Source: Mesostigma viride (lineage: Eukaryota > Streptophyta > Mesostigmatophyceae > Mesostigmatales > Mesostigmataceae). Taken from it: 64,000 nucleotides of DNA. Under the pieces are notes generated by a model. The model searched no databases. It was not told the DNA's origin and was given only the letters and a program-made list of their open reading frames with translations. A program made the position numbers and the translations under genes. This document shows positions 43,198 to 54,041 of the stretch, one piece after another. The stretch covers positions 779,646 through 843,645 of the forward strand of contig RPFO01000097.1 in NCBI GenBank assembly GCA_009746045.1, in the 5' to 3' direction. Numbering within the stretch: the first letter of the stretch is position 1; every line of letters begins with the position of its first letter.

Positions 43198-46100
43198 GGG
43201 GCAGGGGTGTGCTCCCGCTGCCAGTGAAGATGGTCCCCCGCTCGACCGCAGCCGCCTGCGATCCAACCGCAGGCTGCAGCGCGCTCTGCGTGCCAGAGCA
43301 AGGCTGCGGTGTCAAGAGCGGGCCACAAGGGGCCTGAACTGGCTGTGGGGCAGGACCCGGGAACGGTCCGGTGGACCGGCGGTGCAGCAGCAGGCTATTA
43401 CTGCGAGCCCCTGCACCGTCGCCCAAAGGGCCGCCCTACAAGGGATGGAGGATGCTGCCCGCGTCTACAACCGCCGGCTTACCGCCGTAGCGGAGGCGAC
43501 AGACACGGGGGACGCAGAGCCCGCGCCATACGGGCCGGGCGGTCAATACGAAATTATTGACCCGGAGAGGCTGGCACTGCCAAAAGGAGGAGCTGCAGGT
43601 AGTGTCAAGCTGCTGGACTGCCTGCCGGAGGCATGGCAGAGGACGTATGAGGACATAAACAACATTCTACAAAGATGCGACGCGGAGGCGGGGGCGTGGA
43701 TGCGGCGGGGCCGGGTGTCTCATGGTTGTGCAAGCGATGCGGCGTACGCACGACTGAGCATCAGGCTGGCGGAGACGCGGATGATCGAGTACAGTGAGGA
43801 GGCGCCCCTGTGGTGAACGGCTGTTTTGCCGTCCCCAAGAAAGACCCCGGGGTTGTGGAGCCCAGCGAACGACGGCAGCGGTTTATAGGGAATATGGTGC
43901 CGTGCAACCGGCGCTTCCTCAAGCCGCCTACCTGTTACCTGCCTAACTTGGGCGAGGTCGCTGAGCTGAGTGTGGGGGCGCCATGCTATTCGGGCAAGAC
44001 AGACCTTGACACCTACTATTACCGGTTCGAGGTACCTGAGAGCTGGCGCCCCTATTTCTCGCTGCCCCCCGTGTGGTCCGATGAGGTCGGCCAGCTGGGA
44101 CGACGGCGAAAGTTGTACCCCAGGTTCCGGGTCCTTGTCATGGGCTGGAGCCACTCGGTGGTCCTTGCACAGGTTGCCCACCTGCACTGTCTCTACGGGG
44201 CGGGGTGCTCGATGCCAAGAGAGGGCTGTCATATCCCATGCACTTGATGGGGGTGCGCACAGTGCGCGGGGATGGCATGGACCGGCTGGAGTTGGTGGAG
44301 AGCGCAGCCAGTGCAGCGTGGCGGCTGCTGCCGGAGGATCCCCCACATCCCGCTCAGCTGGTCATGATCGATGATCTGGGGGTCACCCATGGGCGGAGCG
44401 CGGAGGAGACCAACGCCGTGCTCACCAAGGCGTGCGAGGAGAGCTACGGTCCCAAGGGGTTGGTGGTCAACGAGAAGAAGGTGGAGAGAGCTGAGGAGGG
44501 GCGCCCGGTGGAAATCTTGGGGATTGAGTTCTGCCAGGACGGGTCCATGCGGCCGAGCGCGGCCCGGATGGCGGCCTTGGTGCGCGACACGCAGGCAATG
44601 CTGGGGCGTGGACGGGCCACTTACCACCAACTGGCCTCGTTGCTGGGACGGTGGGTGTGGGTCCACTTGCTGCGTCGGGGTCTACTGTCCATCTGGTTTC
44701 ACGCCTACCGCTTGCTGCAGCAAGTCCTGGTGCACAAGCGGGGCTGGAGCTATCGGCTGTGGGGTAGTGTAAGGGAAGAGCTCCAGGCTGCAATGGACTT
44801 GGCCCCGCTGGTGCATGCGCAGCGCGACCAGCCCCTGAGCTGCACCGTGGTGGCCACTGATGCGTCAACCCACGGTTCTGGGGTGGTGTACAGCCGGTGG
44901 GAGGCGCCTGCGGTGCGTGGCCTGTCCAACTGTCGGGAGCGGAAGGGCTGGAAGACGCTCTGTGTGGACTCTGAGACGGCCAGCGTGGAGCGCACAGGGG
45001 AGATTGAGCACCGAGCCATGGCAGCGGCGCAGTGGCGCACCGCTCTTGCCCACCGGTGGCTCGATCCCTCGGCCCACATCAACGAGAAGGAGATTCGTGC
45101 GGCTGTGCAAGGGATCGAGTGGGGCCTGCGCTCACAGGTTCACTGGCAGCAACGTCACGTGCGGCTGGTGGACAATTCGGCAGTTGTCGGTGCGCTCGTC
45201 AAAGGGCGTTCGTCGTCCTACCGGCTGAACGCCTGGTGCCGCCGGGCGATCGCGCTAGGGCTGGCCAGCAACACCCGCTACCACTGGGTGTATGTGAGGT
45301 CGGAGCGCAACCCGGCCGACGCGCCCAGTCGTGGTCGATGGGTGCGCAACCTCACTGCGGATGGCGACGTGGAGAGCAATCCGGGGCCACATGGGCGGCA
45401 GGAATTGCTGGAGGCCACTGTGCAGCCCAGCACGCTAGCTGCATATCACCGAGCGCTGAGGGCGTACGTGGAGTATGGTCAACCCCTCGCTCCCGTGGCC
45501 AAGACGGAGGCGGAAGGCGTCTTTTGTGAGTGGCTGGTCAGCGTGTATGAGGAAGGGGGAAGCCGGACCATGGTTGTGCGCGCATTATGCGGGCTGCAGC
45601 TGTACTTCCCCAACGAGATTAAGGGGTGGTACGAGGCGCGTCGCTTGCTGGCCGGCTGGGCGCGACGAGTTCCCGTGCAGAGCCCTCACCCCGTCCCGTG
45701 GCAGCTACTGTACCTCGTGGCAAACATTCTTCGTGCACAAGGCTCGATATTAGCTGCCTGCTGCTGCATCATTGTTTTTCAGCAATACTTGCGCATCGGA
45801 GAAGCGTTCAAGCTTCGCGTGGGGGACGTGGCTCTGCGCGGGGACTTCCGCCTGGGGCCCAGTAACCAGGGTGCGCTGCTGCTACGCGACCCCAAGACAG
45901 CCAAGGGCCAGGCCCAGGCAGTGGTGGTTGTTGAGCCCCTTTCACTCACGTTGCTTGGCGCCCTGTGTGCTGGGCGGGCGCACGAGGAGCTGCTCTTTGG
46001 CGCACTCAGCTACAGCCGTTTCTTGCGGCGGTGGCACGCCGCCTGGGACCTCCTTGGCTTGCGGGGGATGTTTTCACCCTACAGCATGCGCCACGGGGGG

Positions 46101-46289
46101 GCCACCCATGACTACCTGCGCGGGGTACCAATCGCGGACATCCAAAAGCGTGGCCGGTGGCGCCAGTTTTCGTCCGTGGACCATTACGTGGGGCTCCACC
46201 GCGCCCTGCAGGTGCGGGTGCCCCAGGTGGTGTGGGACCTCGCGGGCAGACTGCCCCCCCGTGACTGGCGTCGTCACTTTGGGCCATAG
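43198..46289 (+). pseudogene. DIRS-B pol: reverse transcriptase, RNase H, 2A motif, tyrosine recombinase
   Basis: The N-terminal linker and RT start lie in phase with 43198-43816, RT fingers in another phase (43810-44247), and the rest in one long frame (44205-46289, 694 codons). Indels near 43808 and 44200 separate them. Motifs: VPKKDPGVVEPS, GWSHSVVLAQ, LVMIDDLG (Asp codons 44370-44375), LGIEFCQDG; RNase H VVATDAS, INEKEIRAAVQ, LVDNSAVVG, NPADAPSR; 2A motif 45366-45389; recombinase YLRIGEAFKLRVGDV, PYSMRHGGATHDYL (Arg codon 46089-46091), KRGRW, VDHYVG (Tyr codon 46185-46187). The recombinase joins and resolves circular cDNA. Only the two frame breaks seem to inactivate it. Confidence 0.9.
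45366..45389 (+). other. 2A-type ribosome-skipping motif (DIRS-B)
   Basis: Encodes DVESNPGP (full local text RNLTADGDVESNPGP) between RNase H (NPADAPSRGRWV) and recombinase (HGRQELLEATVQPSTL). It sits at the same place as in DIRS-A, although the flanking residues differ. Confidence 0.88.
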
Positions 46290-46305
46290 ATTTCGGCCAT
46301 ACTTC

Positions 46306-46343
46306 GGTGAGGCGCACTCTAGCGGACACGCTAGGGCTTCACC
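46306..46343 (+). other. DIRS-B 3' hairpin
   Basis: Seventeen bases after the pol stop: outer stem GGTGA/TCACC, GGC/GCT pairs, GCAC bulge, inner stem CTAGCG/CGCTAG, loop GACA. One copy, against three in DIRS-A. Confidence 0.8.
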
Positions 46344-46423
46344 AGCTGGAGGGTAAGGATGTGCCCTCCCATGGCTCCTGACGCGGTTTCCAGATGTACG
46401 GCCTGCGGCCAGGTTGGAGATGC

Positions 46424-46569
46424 GGGTCAAGTGGAAGCGGCGGCCAGGGACTGCAAAAAAATATTTTATGTCTCTCTGTCTACTAAGTCCGGTCGGCTTC
46501 AACATATAGTGTAATAAACAAGTTCTGGTGCCCTTCAACCAGAAGTGGACCTAGGCAATGCACAGTGGA
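46424..46569 (+). repeat. DIRS-B B1 repeat
   Basis: 146 bp from GGGTCAAGTGGAAGCGG to CACAGTGGA. It contains AATAAACAAG (polyadenylation signal, about 46512-46521). Its twin is B2, split at GGAAG by Copia-1. Confidence 0.88.
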
Positions 46570-47126
46570 TGATTGATCTTACGATCGGGATTCCCTGATT
46601 TTGCCTGGGGGAGCGGAGGGATGGAGGTGCGCCGCTACCTTGGAGGCGCTACACCGTTGCCCAGTGGTGCAAGTCGACATGCGGGAGCTAAACGGGGTGG
46701 CCACGCCCTCTCTGGAGGGTCTGACAGCCTTGGATGGGCCTCAGATGTAGTTCGAACTAGTTCAAAGTTAGTACAGGTAGTACAAACTAGTTCAAACGAG
46801 TTCAATCTACTTCAACTAGTATCCAGGGACCCTCAAGATATGCCAGGTGGTTGCTGAACGGTTCTGGCATGACAGAACATGTGTGACATCATAAAAATGT
46901 AGTACAATGTTGAAAAAAGTAGTATCAGGGTCCTAGATCTAGTACAGTAGTATTCTGAGGTCATTCTTACATGGAGCGCCGCGCCAGCGGGGCGCCGCAC
47001 TTGCGTGTGTCACGGATGCAACGTTGATGCGATGTATTTCAAGGTGGTGATGGCTGCCAAGCCAGCTTATCAGTTTTCCCCACCCACCCACCCTTTTCTG
47101 TTTTGTCTTGGGGGGTCAAGTGGAAG
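46570..47126 (+). repeat. DIRS-B A2 repeat, spacer and first 14 bp of B2
   Basis: 46570-47078 repeats A1. 47079-47112 is a CCCACC/TTTTGTC spacer like that of DIRS-A. 47113-47126 (GGGTCAAGTGGAAG) opens B2 and ends in the Copia-1 target. Confidence 0.9.
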
Positions 47127-47581
47127 AGTTAGATGAGATGCTTAGGCTGACACACGGATTTCCGGCCTGCGCGCCGCGTATTGCCTACCGCGGCTGAGCG
47201 GGACACCTCAGTACAGTACGGCAGGGTGTACGGTACTGAGGTGTCATGTGGACCGATGTGCGGTTAGTGCCAGACTGTGCCTAGACTCTAGCTCGACCCG
47301 CCAGACCCGGGTTATCCGGTTCTGGACGGGCCGAGTGTAGTTGATGCTAGTGACGTGGTCGCATGGCATTGCAGTGTACAGTTGTCCACTGGTCGTGTGC
47401 TGCAGGTAGCACCGCCATAGGCATATAGGCGTAGCACTGGGGAGTGCCGCAGCACCCGAGTTTGCCCAGACGTTCCATTCTGAGCCCTCAGCTTCCATTG
47501 CTCTCTCATTGTATTATTGTAATACAATCATCATTCGCTTCAGCTTCGCAGTTGTTCGTCGTCCCTAGTCTCCATCCAACT
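47127..47581 (+). repeat. Copia-1 5' LTR
   Basis: 455 bp. It contains a 13-bp-stem hairpin (47202-47245, GACACCTCAGTAC and its complement) and a small hairpin TTGTATTA-TTG-TAATACAA (47509-47527). The following TGGACTGAAAAG should be the primer-binding site, but I do not recognise the tRNA. Confidence 0.9.
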
Positions 47582-47626
47582 TGGACTGAAAAGTTCGATA
47601 TTTTTTTTACAAGCAAAAAAATATAT

Positions 47627-50286
47627 ATGGCTTCCAACAACGGCAACAACAACAAGGGGAAGGCGCCTGCCAGGCGCACCTCACCCCGACTTTCGCCGGA
47701 GGGCACGCCCTCCACCAACGATGCGAGGGTGACGCCCAACGTCACCTTCCGCACGGTGGTCGCTGACCACCCAGGCGTCGGGGCCCGCAGGTGGGGCCCG
47801 GCGCCCGGGGGATGGCGAGCGGTCGGCCGTTTGCCACTGGCGGTTCGTCCGCCATGGCACCTGGGGGGCAGGTCCCCCGGGCACGTAATTCCCCCGTCGC
47901 AGGTGACGGGGGTCGTGAGCGGAGTGATTCCTCTGAGGAGGATGGGAGGTGCAGCCTGCGAGGTCACGGCCTTCGCTCGAGATTTCGTCACAGACGCCTG
48001 CGACGTCTGGTAACCTTTCCGTGGGCCGACAGATGGCCATCATGGACATTGACCGGTATGGGGCACATGTTCCGCCCCCGGTCGCGTTCGGGCGCCCACC
48101 CCATTTTCTCCCCATTGGGGAGGACGACATCCCCGCGTTCATTTCGATGAACGGCCGGATCCTACGTCAACGTTTTCAAATGCTTCCAGATGAGGAGATG
48201 CACGCGATAGAGGTTCATCGGGTGCAAACGCAGGTCGAGGGGCGGTTGAGGATGCAGTTCTCCCTGGTTCAGGTGGCAGTTTGGCTGTACTGTTTCGCCA
48301 ATCGGCCGAGGCACAATCCCGGCACTGTTGATCAGTGGGCGTCCAGGCAGCGCCAGAGAGAGGCGCTGAGCGTGGTCGCCCGACAGGAGATCACGCTGAC
48401 TCCGTTGGGGCCGTGGCCCCAAGTCACGCCAGTTGGCTGGGGCCCGGATAGGCGTGAGGCGGCTGCGATGCCGCCTGCGACGGAGCGCGGGGCGGCAGAC
48501 GCCCCCAACACGCCCATGGGTGGTGAAGCCACCCAGGACCCTCTGGCAGGTCAGAGGGTCCAACCTCAGCCGCAGGCTCCCCCGCCCAGCGTGGGGGGCC
48601 AGGTGGCTGAGGAGGCCACCGGGGTCGCAGGGACCCCGGCGGCGACACAAGCGCCCGGGGTCGCAGGGACCCCGGCAGCGACGCCGGCGCCTCCGGCGCT
48701 GGCGGGGGATGCAGCCCCCATGGAGGGTGTCACGGGCACCTCCAGCGGCTCTGGGGGGCAGGCCCCCTCTAGCCGCAACAAGGACAAGGCCCTGGCAGGG
48801 CCGGAGGGGCCTCAGGGTCCCACCGCAGCTGGGCAGCAACCAGCACTGCTGGAGGGCGACCTGGAAGGTCGCGACTTCATCACCCTGGGTGATGAGGCCG
48901 TGTGGCGTGCCATACAGACAGCCACAGCCTCCTTCCGTGGGCTGGCCGACAGGAGCCAGCAGATGCACGTCGCGGAGGCGGGCAGCCTGGTGTGTGCAAT
49001 CATCACGCACATCCTGGGCCTGCCCAACCTCCAAGCGGGCACACGCAGGGTGTGCGACGACCTGCTGCCTGCCCTGCAGGCTCTCCTCTCAGGGAGGAGG
49101 GTGCAGGGCAGCAGGGTGCGTCTGGTGCGTTTGCTGGAGCTCCTGCACAACGCCATCCTGAGAGGGGCGGGTAGGTGGCTGCCTACCTGGCTGCATCATG
49201 ATCTTACTAACCCTACTGACGATGAAGTGTCCCTCTCTCCCACCTTCCATGATTGGGAGGAGGCCCGCAGCAGGAGGCGGGAAGTGACACACACTCACAC
49301 CCCCACCCAGCCCACCCCTATGTTGTCTAACCCTCCTACACAGCCCATGTTTGCCCATCCTGCTCAGCTCACTCAAGTAGCACTTCCCTCTCAGCATGTC
49401 TCTCCTGTGAATGCTGCAGCAGCAACACCATCTTCTCCCTCTCCCCCTGCATCCCCCTCTAGGTTGCCCACTTACAATGAAAACCGTCCTGTGGATAGGA
49501 TTAATGTCAGGGGGCTGCCTGAGGGGTATACTAGGGAGCAGGGGAATCATGCACTTCTCTCTCTTCAGCTGGCTAGGGAGGAACTGAATGTCAAGAATTG
49601 GTTTGGATCTCTCATGCAGGGGGATTTCTACCATCAGTCCTCTTCTCAGATTCAGAATCTCATTCTTGTCTTCCAGCGTAGGTATCCCAAGTGGCAGGAC
49701 ACGCAGGCTAGGGCAGTTTGGGAGGCTTTCATGAAGGAGCTAACTGACCTCCTCTCCACCCCCTCATCTGTGGACATATATGGGGCATTCAGGTGGGTAG
49801 AGGAATACAGGGTCACATCAGTGGACTATGTGGCTGAGACAAAGAAATATGAGCTAGCCATCAAAGCACGTCCTGATGTCCAGCAGCTAGATCACAAGTT
49901 CTTGCTGCGTTCTTCCTTGAGAAACTCAAACTTGACAAAAACACCTACGCTATGCTTGCCACAGGAATGGCAAAGTACTGGGAGGACATGAAGGAGGCAT
50001 TGGATTATATCAAGCTGGCCTTGGCTCCCCTTAGCCAGGGGGCCATGGGCACCTCTGTAAAGAGGGTCAGGGGGGAAGAGAGGGAGGAGGAGGATAGGGA
50101 GAGGGAAGACAGGAGCAAGAGACCTGTCACTATGGCAGAAGTCAAGTCCCTGCTGGGACAAATGTTTAAGGGCAAGGGCAAGGGCAAGGGCAAGGGCAAG
50201 GGCAGGGGCTGGGGCAAGGGCAAGGGTAAGGGGCAGTCTCCCTCCAAGGGGGGCAGCTCCAGCAACAACAACAACAACACAACAGC

Positions 50287-50354
<68 letters not shown>

Positions 50355-50400
50355 GAAGCAGGACAAGGAGGACAAGTCTTCTCAGCGGTGCACCCGCTGT
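47627..50400 (+). pseudogene. Copia-1 Gag with CCHC zinc knuckles, frameshifted
   Basis: ATG 47627, 45 bp after the LTR. The Asn/Lys/Pro-rich start changes phase near 47790 and 47945, then a 680-codon frame runs 47949-49991 with a long Ala/Pro/Gln middle. Near 49925 it shifts again to YAMLATGMAKYWEDMKEALD, an acidic/Arg stretch and Gly-Lys repeats (GGCAAG, 50169-50230). The AAC microsatellite (50262-50353) makes the last change of phase before RCTRCGMKYHLRPTC, a C-x2-C-x4-H-x4-C knuckle at 50389-50430. A second CHKCHGPPHGDPKDC follows. Gag binds RNA and forms the particle. Confidence 0.8.
50262..50353. repeat. AAC trinucleotide microsatellite in Copia-1 Gag
   Basis: About thirty AAC units. 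They encode Asn in the phase that leads to the zinc knuckle and Thr in the phase coming from upstream, so the present copy is out of phase across the run. Confidence 0.95.
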
Positions 50401-50403
50401 GGC

Positions 50404-51625
50404 ATGAAGTACCACCTGCGGCCCACCTGCCGCAAGAACGTGGACGAGCTGGGGCATTTGGACGTCCTGTGCCACAAGTGCCACGGGCCGCCCCACGGTG
50501 ACCCCAAGGACTGCAAGCGGCCTCCTTACGGCAAGAAGTGTGAGTCTCCCTCTCATGCTGGCTTGAGTGTGCCTGCTTCACCTCTTTCATCTGCATGCCC
50601 CACTGTCAGAGCAGTGAGCAGTTCTGGAAAGGTGCTACAGCTGGTTTCAGAAGATTATGTCTCTAAACCAACCTTCACATCTATGGTTCCCAAGGTGTGC
50701 AGAGTGTCCCCAGCAGAGGATGCTCAGATCAGTTTTCAGGAGCTTGCTTTGCAGTTGCATTTCCTTTATGGGCATGAAGTGAGTGCAGAGGTGGTGGCAG
50801 CAGCAATAGGGGGGGCAGCACTCAGACGTGCATGCCAGGTGGTCAGATCCCACTGCCAGCATTGTCAGTTCAATGCACCCAAACCCCCTAAGTGGCATGT
50901 AGCTACCCCACCTAAGAGCAAGGGCAGGGTGGTAGGAGATGTCTTTCATATCAAAGGACAATCTTACTTGGCACTTAAAGATGCATGGTCAAGGTACACA
51001 ACCATTGAACCATTACCTGGAATGGACAAGACACAGTTGCTCAGGGCTCTCTTGATTGCTCAGGCCAGGTACTACCCTGTGGAGGCATTGTTACTGGATC
51101 AGCAGTTCACGTGTCTTGCCAATGAACCAGGGTGTGAGGCTATTGATCTGGCTGGGCTAGAAGATCATGAGAGGCAAGGCATTATTGAAAGGGCCATCAG
51201 GTCCATTAAAACCCTTGTAGCCAAAGAAGATGGCAATCTGCTGGCTGACAGTGGGTCATATGCTGACAGAGCTCTGTGGTCCACCAGGTTGTGCCAAGTC
51301 CTCAACAGGAGGCCACTCATGAAAACCCCACAAGGGGTGGTCATTACACCAGATGGATTGCATGCAGGCATTTATCCACCTGAGGTACTAGCCCTACAAC
51401 GCACAGCGAGCACAGACAGCTAGCAGGTTAGCTGTCAAGGATGCAAAGCATCCACGTCCCACCTTCAGAGAAGGGGATCAGGTCCTATTCTACAAGGAGT
51501 CGGGACTAGGCAAGGTGGGTACCTGGCATGGGCCAGCCACCATCCTAAAGTTTAACACCACTGGCAGGACAGTGTTAGTTAAACACAATGACACGGGAAA
51601 ATTCACAGGTGTTCACCTCACAGGA
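50404..51625 (+). pseudogene. Copia-1 integrase
   Basis: In one frame with the zinc knuckle, without any protease between. Zinc-binding LHFLYGH...CQVVRSHCQHCQ, core D in VVGDVFHIKG, D in LLLDQQF, E in GIIERAIRSIK, then LNRRPLMKTPQG. The frame stops at 51421-51423. The C-terminal part (HPRPTFREGDQVLFYKESGL, GTWHGPATI) continues in another phase to about 51625, so one frameshift is present near 51410. The catalytic triad is intact. Confidence 0.87.
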
Positions 51626-51884
51626 TGAAATTGTATTTTCCAACTGTGTCAGACGTGGCAGAGGAGGAAGAGCTGTTGGCCGACAGCCCTGTACAGTTGC
51701 CTGGCATCCCAGCGTTGCCCAGTGAGTGGTTGTTTGGAACACCCACTGGTGAGTGTGAGAGCCACACCCACTGTGACACCCAGGTCACCCTTGATGATTG
51801 CAGGCAGTCACTGCAGGCTTGGCCCCCTGCAGCAGAGGGTCACATTGGCAAAACAGGTGATCAGCAACCTATCACCTCTCAAGT

Positions 51885-52420
51885 GTGAACATAGCTCAGC
51901 CACTAGCTGCACCTTCCAAACGCAGCCTAGCAGACGCTGTTCGCATTTTACAAGCAGCTCATAGAGCCAAAGCTCAAACTGCTGCAGGATCAGCTAAGGT
52001 GGGGAAGGTTGGGCAGAATGACAATAGCCCATTTATGGTTGCAGTGGACACACAAGCCCAGGTCAGCATTATCAGTGCCCTGGCTGTGCCCCATTGCCTT
52101 TGGAACCTTCACCCTGGCACCATGTGGCTGATTTCTCAGGGCAGTCATCCCTCAAGGTATTAGGTCAGGTCATGTTGACTATACTCGGTATCCCCACTCC
52201 TTTTCAGGTATTGGAAGGTTATAAAGGGAATGCTTTGTTGGGGGATCCTTTTCTCTGTTACCCTGGTGTCCTCATCTCCAGTGATAGACTATCCATCCAG
52301 GACATGGGTGGTGTTGATCTGAATCATTTCAAAATTTCTCTTGAAAAACTTCTTAACACCAACATTGCTTCTGTAAAATTTGCTACACCCAAGTATGCCC
52401 CAGGGCAAGAACCCTGTGTG
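51885..52420 (+). pseudogene. Copia-1 retropepsin-like protease, located after integrase
   Basis: Frame 51885-52163 contains FMVAVDTQAQVSII (Asp codon 52047-52049). A frameshift around 52100-52130 leads to DFSGQSSLKVLGQVMLTILG and NALLGDPFL. These blocks match DTNAQVSV, DFSGRTHLRVLGEV and VILGQNFLG of Copia-2. The active site has Gln where retropepsins have Gly. A linker lies between integrase and protease (51626-51884). Confidence 0.75.
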
Positions 52421-52439
52421 GCAGACTTGGTTCACAACC

Positions 52440-54041
52440 AAAAACTTCATCCCAACTCATTTGGATTGGGCAAGCATGATGTGGCTAAAATGTCTCCTCT
52501 TTCTTATGAACAGATAGAGCAAGACTGTCGCACACACATAGGATTCCTAAAATGGGTGGAGGCCTTTAACAAGGCCAGGGAAGAATGGGTAGTGCCAGAT
52601 CCTCTTAGTCCTTCTCATACTCCCCTGTCACACCTATTGACAAAAAGCCTGCAGGGTGCAAGCACTTGCGCCTGAAGTTTGTGTGTAAACATAAGCCAGC
52701 AGCAGATGGGTCAGTCATTTTCATGCTAGACCTTGTGTGACAGAGTTCAAGGGCACCACTGATCTGACAGAGGCAGAGTTGTACACGCCAGGCATTCAGC
52801 AAACATCCCTAAAAATCTTGCTGTCTGTCTTTGTGGGTCATCTCAATGATGGGGATGACTATGTATGTAAGGCTACAGACATTAAAAGGGCTTTCCTGAA
52901 AGGCTCACCTGAGATAGCACAACAAGTGTGGCATGGTCAGGTGTATGTAGTCTCCACTCCCAGAGTTTGGGCAAAACACATCCCTCAGCAGTACCTGAAA
53001 GCTAACATAGGTGTTGAAGGGCTGCAATCAGCTCCTCGCATTTTCAGGATGTCAGCTCAGGCTGTGTTTGAAAAGCTAGGGGCTAGATATGATGACATAG
53101 ACCCTTGCTTCTTTGTGGTCCCACACCCTCATGGCATTCTCACCTTTGTGTGGCATGGGGATGATCAGCTGATTGCTGGGCCAAGGCGTGCTGTGGATGA
53201 TTTTATTCAACAAGTGTCACAGCATTTTGAGATTGGCAAGCAAGTAGAGCTGGGCACCACTGCCATAAAATTTTGTGGCACAATGTTACAACTCCAGCAG
53301 CATCAAAACCAGTGGGTGTGTGCACTCTACTCTCCCAATGATTACATGCACAGCTGCTTGGAGGTTTTGCAAACAAAAATCAAACCTGGAGCCTGTCCTA
53401 CCATTAGAGGCAAGCTGGGGTGGTTGTGCTCAACGTGTGCACCTCACCTGGCTGTGGTTAGCAGAGTTGATGATGATGTCTTGATGCAAGTAGGTCACAA
53501 AGCCATCACCAAAACTCTCCAGGAAGGCCCTCCCCTTATCTTGCACTCCTTGGATCTCCACAAAACCATTCACATCCAAGCTATGATGGATAGTTCCATG
53601 GAGTCCAGGCAGATTACCAAGTTGCAGGCAAGGGAGTCAGGCTTGTATTTTGTGCAGAATGATGATGCACCCTTGTCTCTCATTTCATGGTACAGCCGGT
53701 TGCATAGACGCAAGGCTGTCAGCAGCAATGCTGCTGAGTGCAGGGCAGTGGTGTCAGCAGTGCTTCATGCCAGGTACTTGAATCATGTGCTGGTTTGGTT
53801 GCAGATGCAAGCAGGCAGCAATGCTGGGGTGGTGGCACACTTGCTCACTGACAGTCAGTCAGTCCTCAGTTTCCTTGCTAACCCCTATGCTGTCCACACT
53901 GATCTTGACTGGGTGGTCCTGAAACAGGAGTCCACCTACTGGGAGTCCACCCGTCACGTGGAGGACAAACACAACGCTGCTGATGCACTCACTAAAGTGC
54001 CTCAGCAGGCAGCTGACAATACCAGCTGTTGTACCACTTGA
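52440..54041 (+). pseudogene. Copia-1 reverse transcriptase and RNase H
   Basis: The RT start (PLSYEQIEQDCRTHIGFLKWVEAF) is followed by two or more frame breaks (52620-52740); the 434-codon frame 52737-54041 then carries LYTPGIQQTSLKILLSVFVGH, DIKRAFLKGSPEIAQQVWHG, SAPRIFRM, catalytic FVWHGDDQLIAG, and RNase H with AMMDSS, AAECRAVVS, LLTDSQS and NAADALTKVP (D-E-D-D). The stop is at 54039-54041. The catalytic block is H-G-D-D, as in Copia-2. Confidence 0.9.

Noticed and set aside
40942-47078. A1 and A2 taken as LTRs of an ordinary LTR retrotransposon
   Set aside because: A second repeat pair (B1, B2) follows the A1-ORF-B1-A2-B2 pattern, the pol encodes a tyrosine recombinase and no DDE integrase, and no target duplication exists.
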